From NCBI GenBank assembly GCA_034509425.1, contig JAVTVJ010000117.1, positions 930,001 through 994,000 on the forward strand: a stretch of 64,000 bases of DNA. The letters run 5' to 3'. Both the position numbers and the translations under genes were made by a program. Below, one piece after another: positions 1 to 13,463 of the stretch. The notes under the pieces are model-generated. The model saw only the letters and a list, made by a program, of their open reading frames with translations. It searched no databases and was not told the DNA's origin. Positions within the stretch are counted from its first letter, which is position 1. Each line of letters opens with the position of its first letter. Origin of the DNA: Eopsaltria australis. Lineage: Eukaryota > Chordata > Aves > Passeriformes > Petroicidae.

Positions 1-501
1 TCTGTTCCTGAAGGACTGACCCCGTGGGAGGGATGCCACTGGAGCAGCTCATGGAGAGCTGCAGCATGTGGGAAGGGATCACTCTGGAGAAGTTCATGAG
101 TGACTGTCCCCCGTGGGAGGGACCTTGCTCTAGAGCAGAGGGAAACTGTGAGTTCTCCCCCTGAGGAGGAAGGAGCAGCAGAAATGTGATGAACTGACTG
201 CAGGTCCCTTTCCCTGTCCCCCTGCATCACTGCAGAGGAAGAGGCAGAGAATTTGAGAGTGAAATTGAACCTGGGAAGGGAGGGTTGGGTAGCAAATGTT
301 TCAAGATTTGGTTTTATTCCTGATTTGATTGGTAATAAATTAAATTGATTTCAGCTGGTCAAGTCTGTTTCCCTAGGATGGTTACTGAGGAGTGATCATT
401 CCCTGTCCTTATGTCATACCACAAGCCTTTAATTACATTTTCTCTCTCCTGTCCATCTGACAGAGCAGTTTTGGCAGGCACCTGGTGGTCAGCCCACCAC
501 A
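1..501 (+). mobile_element. Probable avian LTR (3' part), cut by the window edge
   Basis: It resembles a common bird interspersed repeat that I recall as an ERV-type LTR. Three direct repeats of a motif starting GTGGGA(G/A)GGA lie at 24, 68 and 113 (period 44-45). An AATAAA lies at about 333, and a terminus ...CCCACCACA ends at 501 with the CA expected for an LTR. No internal retroviral coding region lies next to it on the right. The family name is not certain, and it could be a solo LTR or the 3' LTR of a provirus to the left. Confidence 0.55.
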
Positions 502-3189
502 GCAGTCAGTGCTGGATGGCCCAGGCTGTTATCTAAATCAGTGATCTCAGAGCTGGAGCCTTTGGCCTCCTTTTGTGCAAACTGTCTCCTGAAGTAAATT
601 TGTGTTGCTATAGGAACACAATACCTGGCACGTGAATTGTGCTGGCAAGGAAAAAACCCAACATGCATTCCTTTAAAGTTCCTCAAGGTTCACCATTGCC
701 TTAGGGAGGATCTGCTGCTGCAACGTCTCTGACTCATTTATTTGTCATTGAAATCCCTACAGGAATCCCAGGACTGGATGCTCTCCTCCCGAGCCCATCT
801 TCTCCCCCACCAGCTGTTTATCCTTGCCCTGTTTTAGACTCACAGTTGGTCCTGACAATTGAACCCTCTTGCTAGAAGTTTAGGCCATCAAAGTCTTTGA
901 CTACAGCCACTCTACCCTATGGCATATTTCTATTTATAAGCTTAAGACGGCCTTGGCTGCGTTTCTTTTCAAAGAAAGTTGAGGTAGAAGCTTCCAAATT
1001 AGTTGTTTTCTCACAGTTACCAGACAGAGTGTGGATGGACTGAAAACACAGAACAACTTGCAGGCACCCCCCCTCTATTATCATATCCATATCAAAAATA
1101 CACCCCTGTTTTGTTCCAGCAAGAAGAAAATTGCCACACCTCCAGTCATCCATGCAGTACACAGCATTTGTGTTATGAGAGAGTGCTTATCAAATTGGAA
1201 CAGAAGTTGACTTAAAATTCTAGAGAAAAGCAACTGACTTATTTTAGTGTGGCACAGAATTAGTACAGGCAGCACAATGCAAGCCTGAGATATTGATACA
1301 GAGGCAACAGCAGTAAAAAGATGATGCCTTCAGTCTTCAAAACATTAGAAATTTACCTTAGTAATTATGTTTGCACATTAGTAATGGATTAGAAACTGAG
1401 CTACTTCATTACGAAAACTACGTGCATTTGTGTTCATCACATTTTATCAGTCGAGAGCAGACACTGAAATAACTTGTTTAAGAAGTTGATAAGAATATGC
1501 AGCAAGCCAGTGGCATTTGCCAGGAGTGCAGTTTGGTAACAGCATTATGCCACCAGACAGCCAAGATGTGCTTTCTTCAGAGTTTGCCCTGATATTGTTA
1601 TCTGATCAAAGGCTAAGTAAATTAAATATCCTGAGGAGAAATGAGAGGTGAAGGAACACTGGTAACTTTTTCAGGAAAAGCCAGAGCACTGAACCAGCCC
1701 ATCAGAGAAGGACCTAGACCATTGTCCTGGTCAGGAGCCTACCATGATGTGCCAGTCCCTCCCCAGAAAGCTGTGCAAACTAAAGGGGTTATTGCCTAGA
1801 GCAGTTAACACATTGGGGAATTGCTGCTTTATCTGCAGTTTTGTGATAAAAGTGCTGAAAATCTGTTATTTTATCATGTGACTGCAATGACACAAAGTTT
1901 AATTTGTGACTGGATCACTCTTCATGGCTGGCAGTCAATACTGAAAATTTTTACTGCATGCATCTGTGATGGAATTCAGTCAAATATGAAACCTTACCCC
2001 AGCTTTCCCTACTTTTAGCTTTTAAGACCATTCATGGCAAGTTTTGGAAATGGCTGGTGGTTCTGAGCTTTCTGGATGTCTGGAAAGCCTGCCTTGCATC
2101 AGCCTGGCAAACTGGGAAGCTACATTTCAAGCACTGAATTAGCCACCTCTTGGAAAATCTTCTGTTCTAAAGTTGTGCCTAAATCATCACAAATGTACCC
2201 ACATACGACTCAGGAAGAGAATAATTCCCTTTCTATAGCTGCATCCCAGTACTGCAGTGACCATGTCTATTTTGCATTGAGATGGAGCACGAAAGCATGA
2301 AAGCATTTATGTGAACTGAGCAAAAAAATTCTACTTTAAATTGTACTGGACATTCATCATCTTCACTGTCCCCAGTAGCTATCCCACACTCCCAGGGAAT
2401 GGCCTGAGCTGCAAAGATGAACATCTATTTTCAGCTCTGTTTTGGAGGCTAGAGCCTGAATTTGCATAGATTCTTTAGGGGAAAATTTAGCTCCTCAGTT
2501 TTATTCCTTGCTTTATTTAATTTATGATATTTTGTTGGTACATATGTATTCTCAATAATTGAAGAAAAAACATTCATTTTCTTCATAAAATATATATAAA
2601 ATGATATTTCAGAAATAAGTTTTTTAAGATATTAAGCTTGGGATTGCTTCCTCAAATAGTTCCTCAACAGCTTCTTCCACAAAAGTTTATTCTTAAACAT
2701 TCAATTTCAGATTCTGCAAAGTAACACAGTGCCATAATCACCATTTAATTGATGTTTTAATCCCTCTGTTTGTCTAAGTGACAGCAAAGGGAATTTCAAT
2801 TAAACAGCAGTTTTGCTGTGCTAATATTTAAAAACCCTCTAAAAGAAAATAAAAGTATTTGACATTTCACAGCACTGACACCCGCCTGAAAATATAATAT
2901 ATGATATCTTAATGAAATGTGCCATGAAAATGCATTTTTATGCAGTATACAGCTCTCAGCTGAATTGCAGATTTTTTATCCTTTAAAAAGAAGATGCCAA
3001 GACCTAATTGAATAGACCAGGGATTAGGTCACAGGCTTGGTGCACACTATTTGTAAAATGCATGCTTTTATTTCCTCGCATAGCTATGAGAAAACAGTGT
3101 AATTAAGTTTTGCTGCATACTTTCTTTGTGTAAAATGGAGAAGACATTGGCATAATGATGTAGCCTAATGACACACATGACATGAGACG
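502..3189. other. Gene-free unique DNA
   Basis: No exon, RNA gene or recognisable repeat. The short open frames have no family resemblance. 2500-3060 is notably AT-rich and free of repeats and could hold a conserved non-coding element, which cannot be judged without alignment. Confidence 0.6.
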
Positions 3190-3904
3190 TTGTTTTTGGA
3201 GGAGGGGCTGGAAAGCAGCTCTGCAGAAAGAGATCTGGAGATCCTGGTTGATGGCAAGTTGAACACAAGCCAGCAGTGCCTTGGAGCCAGGAGAGTTAAC
3301 CCTGTCCTGGGGCCATCAGGTACAGCATCACCAGGTGGACAAGGGAGGGGATTGTCCCACTCTGGGCTGGGCTGGGCTGACCTCATCTCGAGTCCTGGGA
3401 CAATTTTGAGTCCCTCAGTATAAGAATAGAAAGGTCTTGGAGTGTGTCCAAAGGAGGGTGACCAAGATGGTGAAAGGGCTCCAGGGCAAGACAGGAGGAG
3501 CAGCTGAGGTCACTTGCTTTGTTCAGCCTGAGAAGAGAAGGCTGAGGGTGCCCTCACTGCAATCTGCACCTTCCCCAAGGGCACAGTGGAGGAGGAGGAG
3601 CTGATCTGTCCCTCTGGTGATCAGGGATAGGACCTGGCAGAATGGGGTGACGTTGTGTCAGATGAAGTTCAGACTGAACTTTAGGAAAAGGTTCTTCACC
3701 CAGAGGGTGCTTGGTCAATTGAACAGTCTTCCCCAGGGAAGTGGTCACTGCACCAAACCTACCAGGGTCCAAGCAGCATCTGGATGATGCTCTGAGTTAC
3801 ATGGTTTAGCAAAAGGCAGGCCTGAAAGGAGCAGAGAGTTGGACTCCATGGCCCCTATGGGTCCCTTTCAACTTGGCTTATTCTATGATTCTCTGCTTCT
3901 ATGT
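3190..3904 (+). mobile_element. CR1 LINE, 5'-truncated, 3' end of ORF2 plus 3' UTR
   Basis: About 700 bp in sense orientation. The start translates to the CR1 ORF2 C-terminus (SSAERDLEILVDGKLNTSQQ), followed by the CR1 3' region (TTCAGACTGAACTTTAGGAA at about 3669) and the terminal TTCTATGATTCT. It is degenerate with several frame breaks. Confidence 0.85.
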
Positions 3905-4694
3905 TTCTCCTATAGGCAGTGGTTGAAATTTTTCCAGAAGTTAGCTTTACCTCAGAAATGAACACATTCCAGCTATAAAGTATGGCTACAGATGTATTTA
4001 TTATAACTATCTCATTCTAGAGAGATGCAGAATAATCAATCTGCATTTGCTTTCTTCCTTGCCAACCACTGCCACCTAGGTTTCCATTCAAACAACCCTG
4101 AAGCTGACACCAAGATTTGTTTGGCTTCTGTGTTATCAAAGAAGATTGAAGGAGATTTTGGTTGTTCTTTCAAATCAGAGTATGAGAAAAAATATTATTA
4201 ATGATTGAAGAAATTAATAAGTATTTAACTCTGTATTAATGATCTATTTGAGATCAGTATTGCCCTGGAACATCCTCCAAGTTGATTTGGAGAGGCAGAA
4301 CATACACTGAGGTGGAGCTCCCTCCTCTGCCATGGCCAAGGTAGTATGGGAGGATTTGGGTAGAAGAAAAACAGTTTAAGTGAAAAAGAAATGACACTAA
4401 TGATATAACATAAAGACTAATACAGACCCAAACCAAACTGCTGCTGATGGGGTGGGGTGGTATTTACTGTGGTCTCATCTGCAGCTGAGTCTTATATTGT
4501 CTTTTAGATTAGGATGGTGACTGACAGTGGAAAAAAGGAAGGGAAATAAGAGCTCCCACTTTTCTTTGGATATGCACATCTCAACAGGGCTGCTCTGACC
4601 TATATTTAAGGTCCAGCTTGAGTTTCCCTAATTAATTTAATCTATCTTTTCTATTTCATTCTGTCTTTCTCCTTCCCCCTATCAAGATTTCTCT

Positions 4695-5218
4695 TGACAG
4701 ATTTTGAAGGCAAGTATTAAGGACCAAAAGAGCTTCCTGGGCTGCATGAAAGGAAGCTGTCCAGCAGGTCAAGGGAGGTGATTCACCCCTACTACTCCTC
4801 TCTTGTGATACCCCACTGCAGTACTGTGTCCAGCTCTGGGGTCCCATGCACAAGAAAGACATGAATCTGTCAGGCCAGGTCTAGAGGAGACCACAAAGAT
4901 GCTCAAAGGACTGAAGTGCCTCTTTTATGAAGACAGGCTGAGAAAGCTGGTGTTGTTCAGCCTGGAGAAGAGGAGATTCCAGGGGAAACTTCTATCATCT
5001 TTCAGTACATAAAAGGTGTCTACAGTAGAGCTGGAGAGGGACTTTTTACAAAGACATGTAGTGATAAAGCAAGAGGAATTATTTTAAAGTGAAGAAGGGC
5101 AGATTTAGACCATAAGGAAGACATTTTTTGCAATGAGAGTGGTGAGGCACAGGAACAGGTTGCCCATCAGGTTGATCTGTGAAGGGCCCTTCCAAACCAA
5201 ACCATTCTATGATTATAT
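4695..5218 (+). mobile_element. CR1 LINE fragment
   Basis: Sense-oriented CR1 3' part: AGCAGGTCAAGGGAGGTGAT at about 4754, then CAGCCTGGAGAAGAGGAGAT, GGTGAGGCACAGGAACAGGT and the terminal CCATTCTATGATTATATGA. Part of the 3' UTR between TTGCCCATCAG and GTTGATCTGTGAAGG is missing, an internal deletion compared with the usual CR1 end. Confidence 0.85.
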
Positions 5219-6575
5219 GAAATCTGATTTCCAAAACTTCTTCCTTTAAATCTTTAGCAAATTTCTCTCTGCAATAGTCACTCATTTATTTTAATTAGTG
5301 AGAATTCTGTAACCCACCACAACAAATAAAATCAATAAAATAAAAAGGAATAGCCTAGTCAACATCTTTGTTGCAACTATTTGGTTTTTTAATAGATTTC
5401 CCCCAGTCCCTCAGGAAATGAAACATCCACAACAACAGCCCACATACTGTATTGACATATTTCAGTTCATTTCAGCTCTTTGGCTGACTCACTAAAAAGA
5501 AACAGTTTACCAGCAAATTGAGTCTCCAATAGAAGCACCCTTTCCTTTACCCCCTTTTTGTTCTGTGTTCATTTGTTTCTCTTCTCTGTCAAAAGGAAGA
5601 AATTACCACACGGCAGGTTTTTTTGTTTAGCTTCCTTTTGGGTTGTTTGTTGTAGTTTTATTTGTCTTAAGGCATGTTTTGGTATGTTTATTTCAGCTTT
5701 CAATACTCACATCTCACATACTGATTTCTCATTTCTCCTCAATGACGGAATTTCAGACACTGCATGCTTCATGCAGTACAACAGAGCTCTCATCCTAAAG
5801 TAGGCTATTTAGTAAATGCATCAAAGTAATAAAAATAGTAATGGCAGGTCATTCTAGGGGTGATTCTTACTCCTAAGACAAAAGAAAAGTCCAGGATACC
5901 TCTTATTAACCTTGAAAAATGACAAACCAAATTTAGTGATGTTACATCACTATTGGTTTCACCATCCCTGTTGAGGGAATTCTCAGGAAAACAATAAAGA
6001 TCTTCCATTGCTGTATTTGCACTCTCTCTGAGAGTCCTGCTGCTGATTTTCTAGAGTTACTTATGATTGCATATATGCTTCTTACAGATTGAAATGGATT
6101 ATTTCTCTTAAGATGTGAATTTACAAACGGTAAGAACATTTTCAGTGAAAGACAAGCAGGTTGCCTTAAAGCAATATACAGGAAAGTCACCCTCTAAGAG
6201 AGACTTCAAGGACTAGAACAACACTTGGAGAAGGTCACACAGTACTGAGGAAGTAATGAAAGAAAGAAAAGAGCATTGTCTGCATGCCTGCCATGGGGCA
6301 CATGGGTGAGAAGTGACCTGTTGCCTCCACTTTGCAAAACAAAATTGTCTTGGACATAAGGGATGCAAGGAGCAGTGAGAGGGTTTGCTCTGAGCTGTAG
6401 GTGTCTGGAGCAGGATGTGCTCCCCTTGATCTTTCAGGTTCCCTGAGATTAACAAATACCTGGAGATGAGGTACTATAGTGGCAGGAGGGAAGGGGGAAA
6501 TTAGGAGTGCATTGATAGGGTAACATCAAGGGTGGAAAATTAGAGGGGTTTTGGAAAAGGCTCATGAATTGCTAT

Positions 6576-6835
6576 TTCATAGAATCATAGAATGCTTCAG
6601 GCTGGAAGAGACCTTAAAGATGATCACGTTCCAACCCCCCTGCCATGGCCAGGGATACCTTCCACTATCCCAGGTTGCTCAGAGCCTCATCCAGCCTGGC
6701 CTTCAACACTCCCAGGGATGGGACATCCACAGCTTCTCTGGGCAACCTGTGCCAGTGCCTCACCAAAGAATTTCTTCCTAATATCTAATCTAAACCTGCA
6801 CTCTTTCAGCTTAAAGCCATTCCCCTAGTATGGTA
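6576..6835 (-). mobile_element. CR1 LINE 3' end
   Basis: Antisense CR1 that starts on the plus strand with TCATAGAATCATAGAATGCT and runs through GGTTGCTCAGAGCCTCATCC and TGGGCAACCTGTGCCAGTGC to the TTTCAGCTTAAAGCCATTCC end. It is well preserved compared with other copies here. Confidence 0.9.
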
Positions 6836-9800
6836 TTTTCAGTATCTGTATCTGTAAAAAGACTGGACTACATTTTCCTGATAGCAATAAACAGTCACAT
6901 GTGAAGCTGTGTAAAAAGTTGCCATTTCACTTCATCAGGTGCAGTTTGGTGACTGCAGGAATTGCAAATTACATTTAATTGGGTCATTCAACACTCAATA
7001 CTTCTGAAAATTTAAAATGCTTTGCTTCCTGCTTTTCAAAGAAATCTTCACCCAAGGGCCTTGTAAATTACAAAATGAAAACAACGGCTGTGAGGGTTTT
7101 TAAATAAAGAATATTTGAGAAAATGTGAAAATGCATGATGCCCATATTTATGGTTTATCTCTTAATCTTTTATTATATTTCTGAATACAGACTGCTCTCA
7201 GGCAGGTAAAATGCCACGTATTTAATTCCTGTCTTTTCAGTCCATATTTTAAAAGATTGTATAGATATTACTAACTAAAATGATATTATTTAACCAATAT
7301 AAAGTTATTTTTTTCATATGTCATCTTGGATGACTAATATAAACCTAGTGCCATCAACAGAACTGCAGAATTATGAGTGGAATGACCATAGGATGCATCT
7401 ATTCTAGTGGCTTTTCCTTTCATATTTGCTGGAAGCTCTTTTTTCTTGTATTGAAACCTCCGGTCTCAAGATGAATCAGTAAAAGCTTCCTGATTAAAAA
7501 GATCCATTATTGTTAATGGTGTTTATGCAGAATTTTAATTGTTTTATAGCTTTCTATTCTTTTGCAGTTAGCTTTTTTCATTGGGTTAGACCTTGAAATA
7601 CACTGGCATGATGCTTTTAAGACCTGTGTGCTCAGCAGCCATTCAGGGAATAAGTGGATAGTCTCTTTTAGCTGGATGGGTCATGTGTAATTAAGACTAC
7701 ATCATTCATGTTGGACAGGATGAGAACAGCAGATGTTATTCTTTTCTGAAAACAAAGTCCGTGTAATAGGAAGTAAAAAAAATGGACCAGTTGAATGGAA
7801 TTACAGGATAATGTCTTGGTAAAAATGGACTAAATGCTTTTCTTTCCTCATATTTCTGTTTCCTTTTGTACACACCACTCCCTGAGTCATACAAAAAACA
7901 ATTAGTAACAATGTCAATAATGAAATCCAAAAAGGCAGCCTTCTACAAAGGGCATCCAAACTTCTCCCACACACCTCTGCCTTCTCCTCCCACCCCTCGG
8001 CCCAGCAACAACGTCGATCTCTTTATATAAGCAAAGCTTTGTATCTCAGGAAATAGCCTGGCTTCCAGAAAACAGCTGAGCTACTTACAGCAAAGTGGAT
8101 TTGACTTTATCACTAAATCGTGAAAAAGCAGGATTAAGGATTGTTTCCTTTTCAATTTCTCAGGCTTGTGCTTCAAAGCATGTAGAAGCCTAGCATAAAG
8201 CATGGCTTTGGTGCTGGGAGCTAATCCCTTTCCTTCGTGCAGCAGTGGGGAATGGTTTTCCTCCACTCTAAGATCCTGCCCTGTATTTACCCTTCTCTGT
8301 CAGCGTCACTGAACAAGTTTTCTTCCTCCTTCTCTCATCCCTCTCCATGTTTATACCAATCTTGTCCTCTGCTTGCTTCCTTGGGCCCCAGATAGGCCAG
8401 CTGGGATGGATTCCTTCAGGGGATAAAAAAGGCACCAACCTAGTGAAAGAAGTCAGGAAGCTCTAATTCTTCATTTCTGCCCCTGAGCAGGGGTTTGAAG
8501 GATGTGTGGGCAATCAGGGGAAGAGACTCCATCAGGGCCATTCAGAGCATGCAGACATCAAAGTGTCCCCAGGCGTCCCCAGCTCTCAGCCAGAGTGAGC
8601 TGTCAGCTATCACAGCTCCATGTATAATGCAGGCAGAGGAGCCTGCTCTTTGATCAGGGGGAAACTGAGAGGAAAAAGCACAGGAAGCAGCCCAAGAGGG
8701 TTGCTGTGAAGCGAATATCTGCCTGCTCTTCTGCAGTTACCTTCACTTTCAAGGCTTTCCCTTTTGTCTTACCAAGATTCAAAGGCTGGAGATGAGCAGC
8801 TTTGTGTTTGATTCCAAGGTAAGGCCTTATGGAAAATAAAAATGCAGAGCCTGAGGGGCTGCTTCTGTGAGAGAGTTTGAGTTATCTCTTTGTTTACATG
8901 TAACGTCCTAATTTAACAATACATGTAAACAGAGACAATGTAGAGCAGAGGAGAGAAAAGCAAGGAATCCTGCAAATATCATTGCTATTATTTGCTGCAA
9001 ACAATAAGGCAAAAAGGTTGCCCTAACTTTTTGCCTTGCCTGGGCAAAAAGCAGAGCATGCATGGGGAGGAAACAAGACTTTTCTGAAAGACTTTTCTGT
9101 CCCTTCTGCCATTCCAGCTCTGCATCGTCTACAGTGTGGTTATTGCAAGGTGAGGATTCAGTCTGCAAGAGAGGCTTCTTGTCTTTAGCTTAACACTGGC
9201 CTGATGAACTATTTGAAGTCTAAGGACTGCTGAAGATGAGTCCATCTGGGAGCCACTGGGGTGAGTCCACCTGGGGCAGAATAACTTCTGTTTGCTACAG
9301 ACAAATCCTGGCAATCCTGAATAGCTACAGCAGATAATCAGGCTGCTGGGAGGTAAATACACATCTGCTTGTTGGGCCATTTGACTGTGCCTGTGTCCTG
9401 CTGAGGCTCTGACAGCACCTTGCTGTATAACACCGGATTTGTTAAATTAGTGCCTGGCATGTTTTTGGTCAGGCTCAACCAACACTCTCTAGATAAATCC
9501 CAGACACTTAACCAGTCAATGAGGGGGCCACAAGCCATTTCCAAGAAGTACATTCCATGCCTCCACCCTGTTTTGGAAGGCAAGAGACTTTCACAGGATA
9601 GATATTGACCCCTTCATGCCAGTAGGGTCAGTGCCAGGAGAAAGTCACAACACATTTAACCTTGACTCATTTCTGCTCTGCAAGCACTGGCTAATAAACT
9701 GAGACAACCCAAGAGCTGGGGTGAAAACTGCTCCCATCCCAGCTGATTACCCTCACTAGGAGCTTGGGTTCTCTCTTAATCTGTTTTCCCCCTGCAACCA

Positions 9801-12800
9801 TTCATTTTACATTCCCATGCCTGCAGCAGCACAGGTTCATCCACAGGTAGGATGGCAGCATCTCTGCCCAGGTTCTAGGATAGCTTTGGGATTCCCCTGT
9901 GAAAGGAGGCCTTATGCTCAGGACTTGACCCTCTGAGCTCTCCCTTATGAATATTTGCCCAGGCTTGATCAAGCTGGAGTTTATTATATCATTCCTAGCA
10001 CCTGATACAGAGGTGTGCTTTACATTTGTGATTAAACCCATACTGGTAACACATTCACATTTTATCTATTGCTGAGCAGTGTCTGCACATCACCAAGGCT
10101 TTCCCTGCTTCTGCCCCTGCTCTTACAGTGGTTTTCTTTAAATCCATCCACTGTTTTCTGGATTCAATCCCTTTTCTCTCTATTTCCCCTTCTTTTTATG
10201 AGACTAGCCCTGCAGAACCATGGCAGAAGTAAAGCAAATATGGGTTGTGAAATGTGGAAAGTGAGGAGTCTAGATACTCAGCTTCTATTAACCTGTAGCA
10301 CACCTTCCTCCTATTGTTTGGAAAATTCATCTTAATCAGATGTTCAGCTATTATAAGTGTTAAAATGAGTAGAACACATGCTATCCAACTCACCTGGAAA
10401 GTACTTATTACAGCAAATTGCCTATGCCAACCTGCACCAATAATAATAATATTCAAGTTTAAAAAAAGCAACCAGAATGTTATTGGTGAGGAATAAAAAA
10501 ATAAAAAAATAAACACCCAGCCAGTGTGTTCCCCACTTTTTTATATTTTTAAAAGACTTGGTGTCTTCTTTGCTTGCTGAGAATAGTTCCACAGCAGATG
10601 TCTAATGGCACTTACCAAGGTCCTGGAGACCAAGTTGGTAATAACTAAAAAGTGCAATTACAATAATTTTCTTGGAGTGCCACTGGGTAAAATCCACCCT
10701 GTTACTGTGCACAGGCTTTTAAGCAATTTTCAGTCTGTGCCTCATTACACAGTTAGCAACATGTTCTTTCTCACCCCCAGCCATTTGGAAGGATAAGAAG
10801 GAGTGGAAGGGCTTTTACCTCAGCACTATTTTCAGGGTTATTTTCCCATTTTGTTGTGCTGATGAGGCTTTTCTCTCAACAACTACAGATTTCATCCTGT
10901 TTAGTCTCAGGGACGTGAAATCAAACTCAAGAAGGTAATTCAATTGCATGTCTAGCACATGAAAGCTGACAGTTCTCAACTGTGCAGATTGTTCAATTTC
11001 TGAAAGTTCCCAGTTACCTTTTGGCCATACTTTGAAATCACAGGGGCTCGAGGGCAGAAACTGCCAGATGTTTTTTGTAACTTTGTTAAGTTGCAGTGTT
11101 CAACACAATGTGGTCCAAGGCTCAATGAAATTAGGAGATAATGCATTTCAGTAGCAGGTGTAATTCTGCTGTTGGTAGAATGTACACTGCACAGTCTCCA
11201 TGGCTCCTTCTGGGCATAATATTTTGCTGTGAGTCCAAAACTCAGCTTTGGGGACTGAACTGAATTGCTTTGCACATATGATTGGACAGTAAATCATATA
11301 TATTCACTGATGATTGATTTAAAAAGGAGGTTAATCTTTCAGATTGTGAGATAAAGATCGAAACTTGCAAGTCCAGTGTGTCCACATTAAATGACAGAAC
11401 AACAACCACAATATCATGCAGATGTGTACGTGTTTTTAGCAAGCATAGTAATTTTCTTTTTTTGTATATTGTACTGCCTTAGTATGGGTTGAAAATAATG
11501 TAAATGGAAATTTTCCTTAGTGGCAAAGGATTAGGAATATTTCAAGTCATATTCAGAGCTTTCCCTCCCTGATTCAAGGTGCTCTTAGAAACACCATCAT
11601 AAATGAGAAATTATTTCTTTTTAAGGTATTGGAATGACATAGGCTTCTGGATCTTTTAGAAGGCAATTGGAATTTTGATTTTCAAAGTTACTTGAAGATG
11701 AAACTTGAGCCAAATCATTCATGTATTTTGCAAACTTAAGCCATGAATATCTTTGCAGGGAAAAAAAATCATACTTTTCTCTTGAAGCTACTCTCAGATT
11801 TCAACTTACTTGTGAAATTTGTTATGCTTGCAGCTGGGAATGTTTCTGTTCCTTCTTCTTCACTCATAGCAGGCCATGACCCTTTTCATAAATAGTCAAT
11901 AGCAACTTCCACTCTCACTTTTATTCCCTATTCTTGACCTTTATTTTAATAGAGGTGGACAAGATTTGCTGAAAGGAGAAAAGGTCACTGCTCTGAGTCA
12001 CAAGGAGAATCAAATTTTGATTTGAAAACACAGGTCTATATAAAAGTATGGTATTTGATTGAAAGGGATATCTTAGCTTGTAGAGGAGTCCTGTAACCTC
12101 AGTTACAAAATCACTGACCAACACCTTGAGGAAAGCTCAGCTTCCACTTCCCTTTATTCTCACCAAAAGGCTGTATCAGACCATAGTTTTTGGTGGCTGG
12201 AAGCCTTTTACAGTCAGCGAAATTACAGCTACTTTATAAGGATTTGGTTTTTTGTGTTCTATTTTTCTCATCTCCCTGTTACTTCCTTCTTGTTTACAGG
12301 CAGCATTTCTGCCCTTTAACCGTGATTATTTCTTTTAGATTAAAGCCAAGTTCTTTAGATTTTGAAAGGTTTTTCATATTAGCCTATTTATATATTCCTT
12401 CATCTCCTTATGTCAATTAATCATTTTTTAACATTGATTGGACAGGAGTGGCCAACTGTACATTCAGCTTCAAATGAGATTTTACTGATAGCTAGTCTGA
12501 CAGATAAGATCTATGACCTTTTCCCTGTCTTTTAAATTAATTGTTGTGTTATTTTGTCTTAGCTTTTGTTGATTTATGTTGAATTTTATCTTGGATTTGC
12601 AAGATCCACAATCTTTGTTCTTAATCGTTAAAATATTGCATGCTAATCAGATTCAACAGATGGATCTTCATCTATTCAAAATTACTTCTTCTCCAGCATC
12701 ACTTCTGTCCTGTGCACCGACAACGAACAGTCTGTGGGAAGCTCATACCTGCTCCTCTGGAGTGTGGCAGAAAAGAAACAGGAGAGAAGGGCCAGGTGCT

Positions 12801-12945
12801 TCTCACCCACTGCCTTTGTGTTCCCACAGGAAAAGAAGAATCTAACGTTGTTACAAAACCAGCCTGACTATTCAAAGAAGACTGTTCTATACATCCATCC
12901 TTCTAGACGTTTCTTTTATAATGTAACCCCCACAGGATAAGAGAT

Positions 12946-13316
12946 ATTTTAACTGGAGAAGAGAAGGCTCGAAGATAACCTTATAGCATCATTTAGTACT
13001 TAAAGGGTGTACAAGAGAGCTGGACAGGGACTTTTTTCAAAAGGGAACCAGGGATCAGACAAAAGGAAATTACTTTAAACTGGAAAAGGACAGGCCCATT
13101 TCAGATATTAAGAGATTTATGGTGAGGGTGGTAAGACACTGGCCCAAGTTGCTCACAGAAGTGTGGCTGCCCCATCCTAGGAAGTGTTCAAAGCTAAGCT
13201 GGATGGGGGTCTGAGCAACCTGGTCTAGTGGAAGGTGTTCCTTTCCATGGCAGAAGGGTTGGAACAACATGACCTTGAAGGTCCCCTCCAACCCAAACTT
13301 TTGTGTTTCTATGATC
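12946..13316 (+). mobile_element. CR1 LINE 3' end
   Basis: Sense CR1: AACTGGAGAAGAGAAGGCTC, then GTACAAGAGAGCTGGACAGG, AGCAACCTGGTCTAGTGGAA and the terminal TTTGTGTTTCTATGAT. A TTCC microsatellite begins about 50 bp downstream. Confidence 0.88.
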
Positions 13317-13367
13317 CCTTGGTTATCTGTCATAGTCCTTTATATCTGCTTGCTTTTCCTCTTTCCC

Positions 13368-13463
13368 TCCCTTCCTTCCTTCCTTCCTTCCTTCCTTCCT
13401 TCCTTCCTTCCTTCCTTCCTTCCTTCCTTCCTTCCTTCCTTCCTTCCTTCCTTCCTTCCTTCC
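13368..13463. repeat. (TTCC)n microsatellite
   Basis: About 24 units of CCTT/TTCC, uninterrupted after the first CCCTCCC. Open frames across it (LPSF repeats) follow from the 4-base period and are not coding. Confidence 0.98.

Larger units (their letters stand above)
3905..12945. other. Gene-free DNA between CR1 copies
   Basis: Apart from CR1 at 4695-5218 and 6576-6835, I see only unique sequence. 7000-7600 is AT-rich. There is a small (AAAAAAT)n at 10496-10512. No exon with splice signals and family similarity was found on either strand. Confidence 0.6.
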
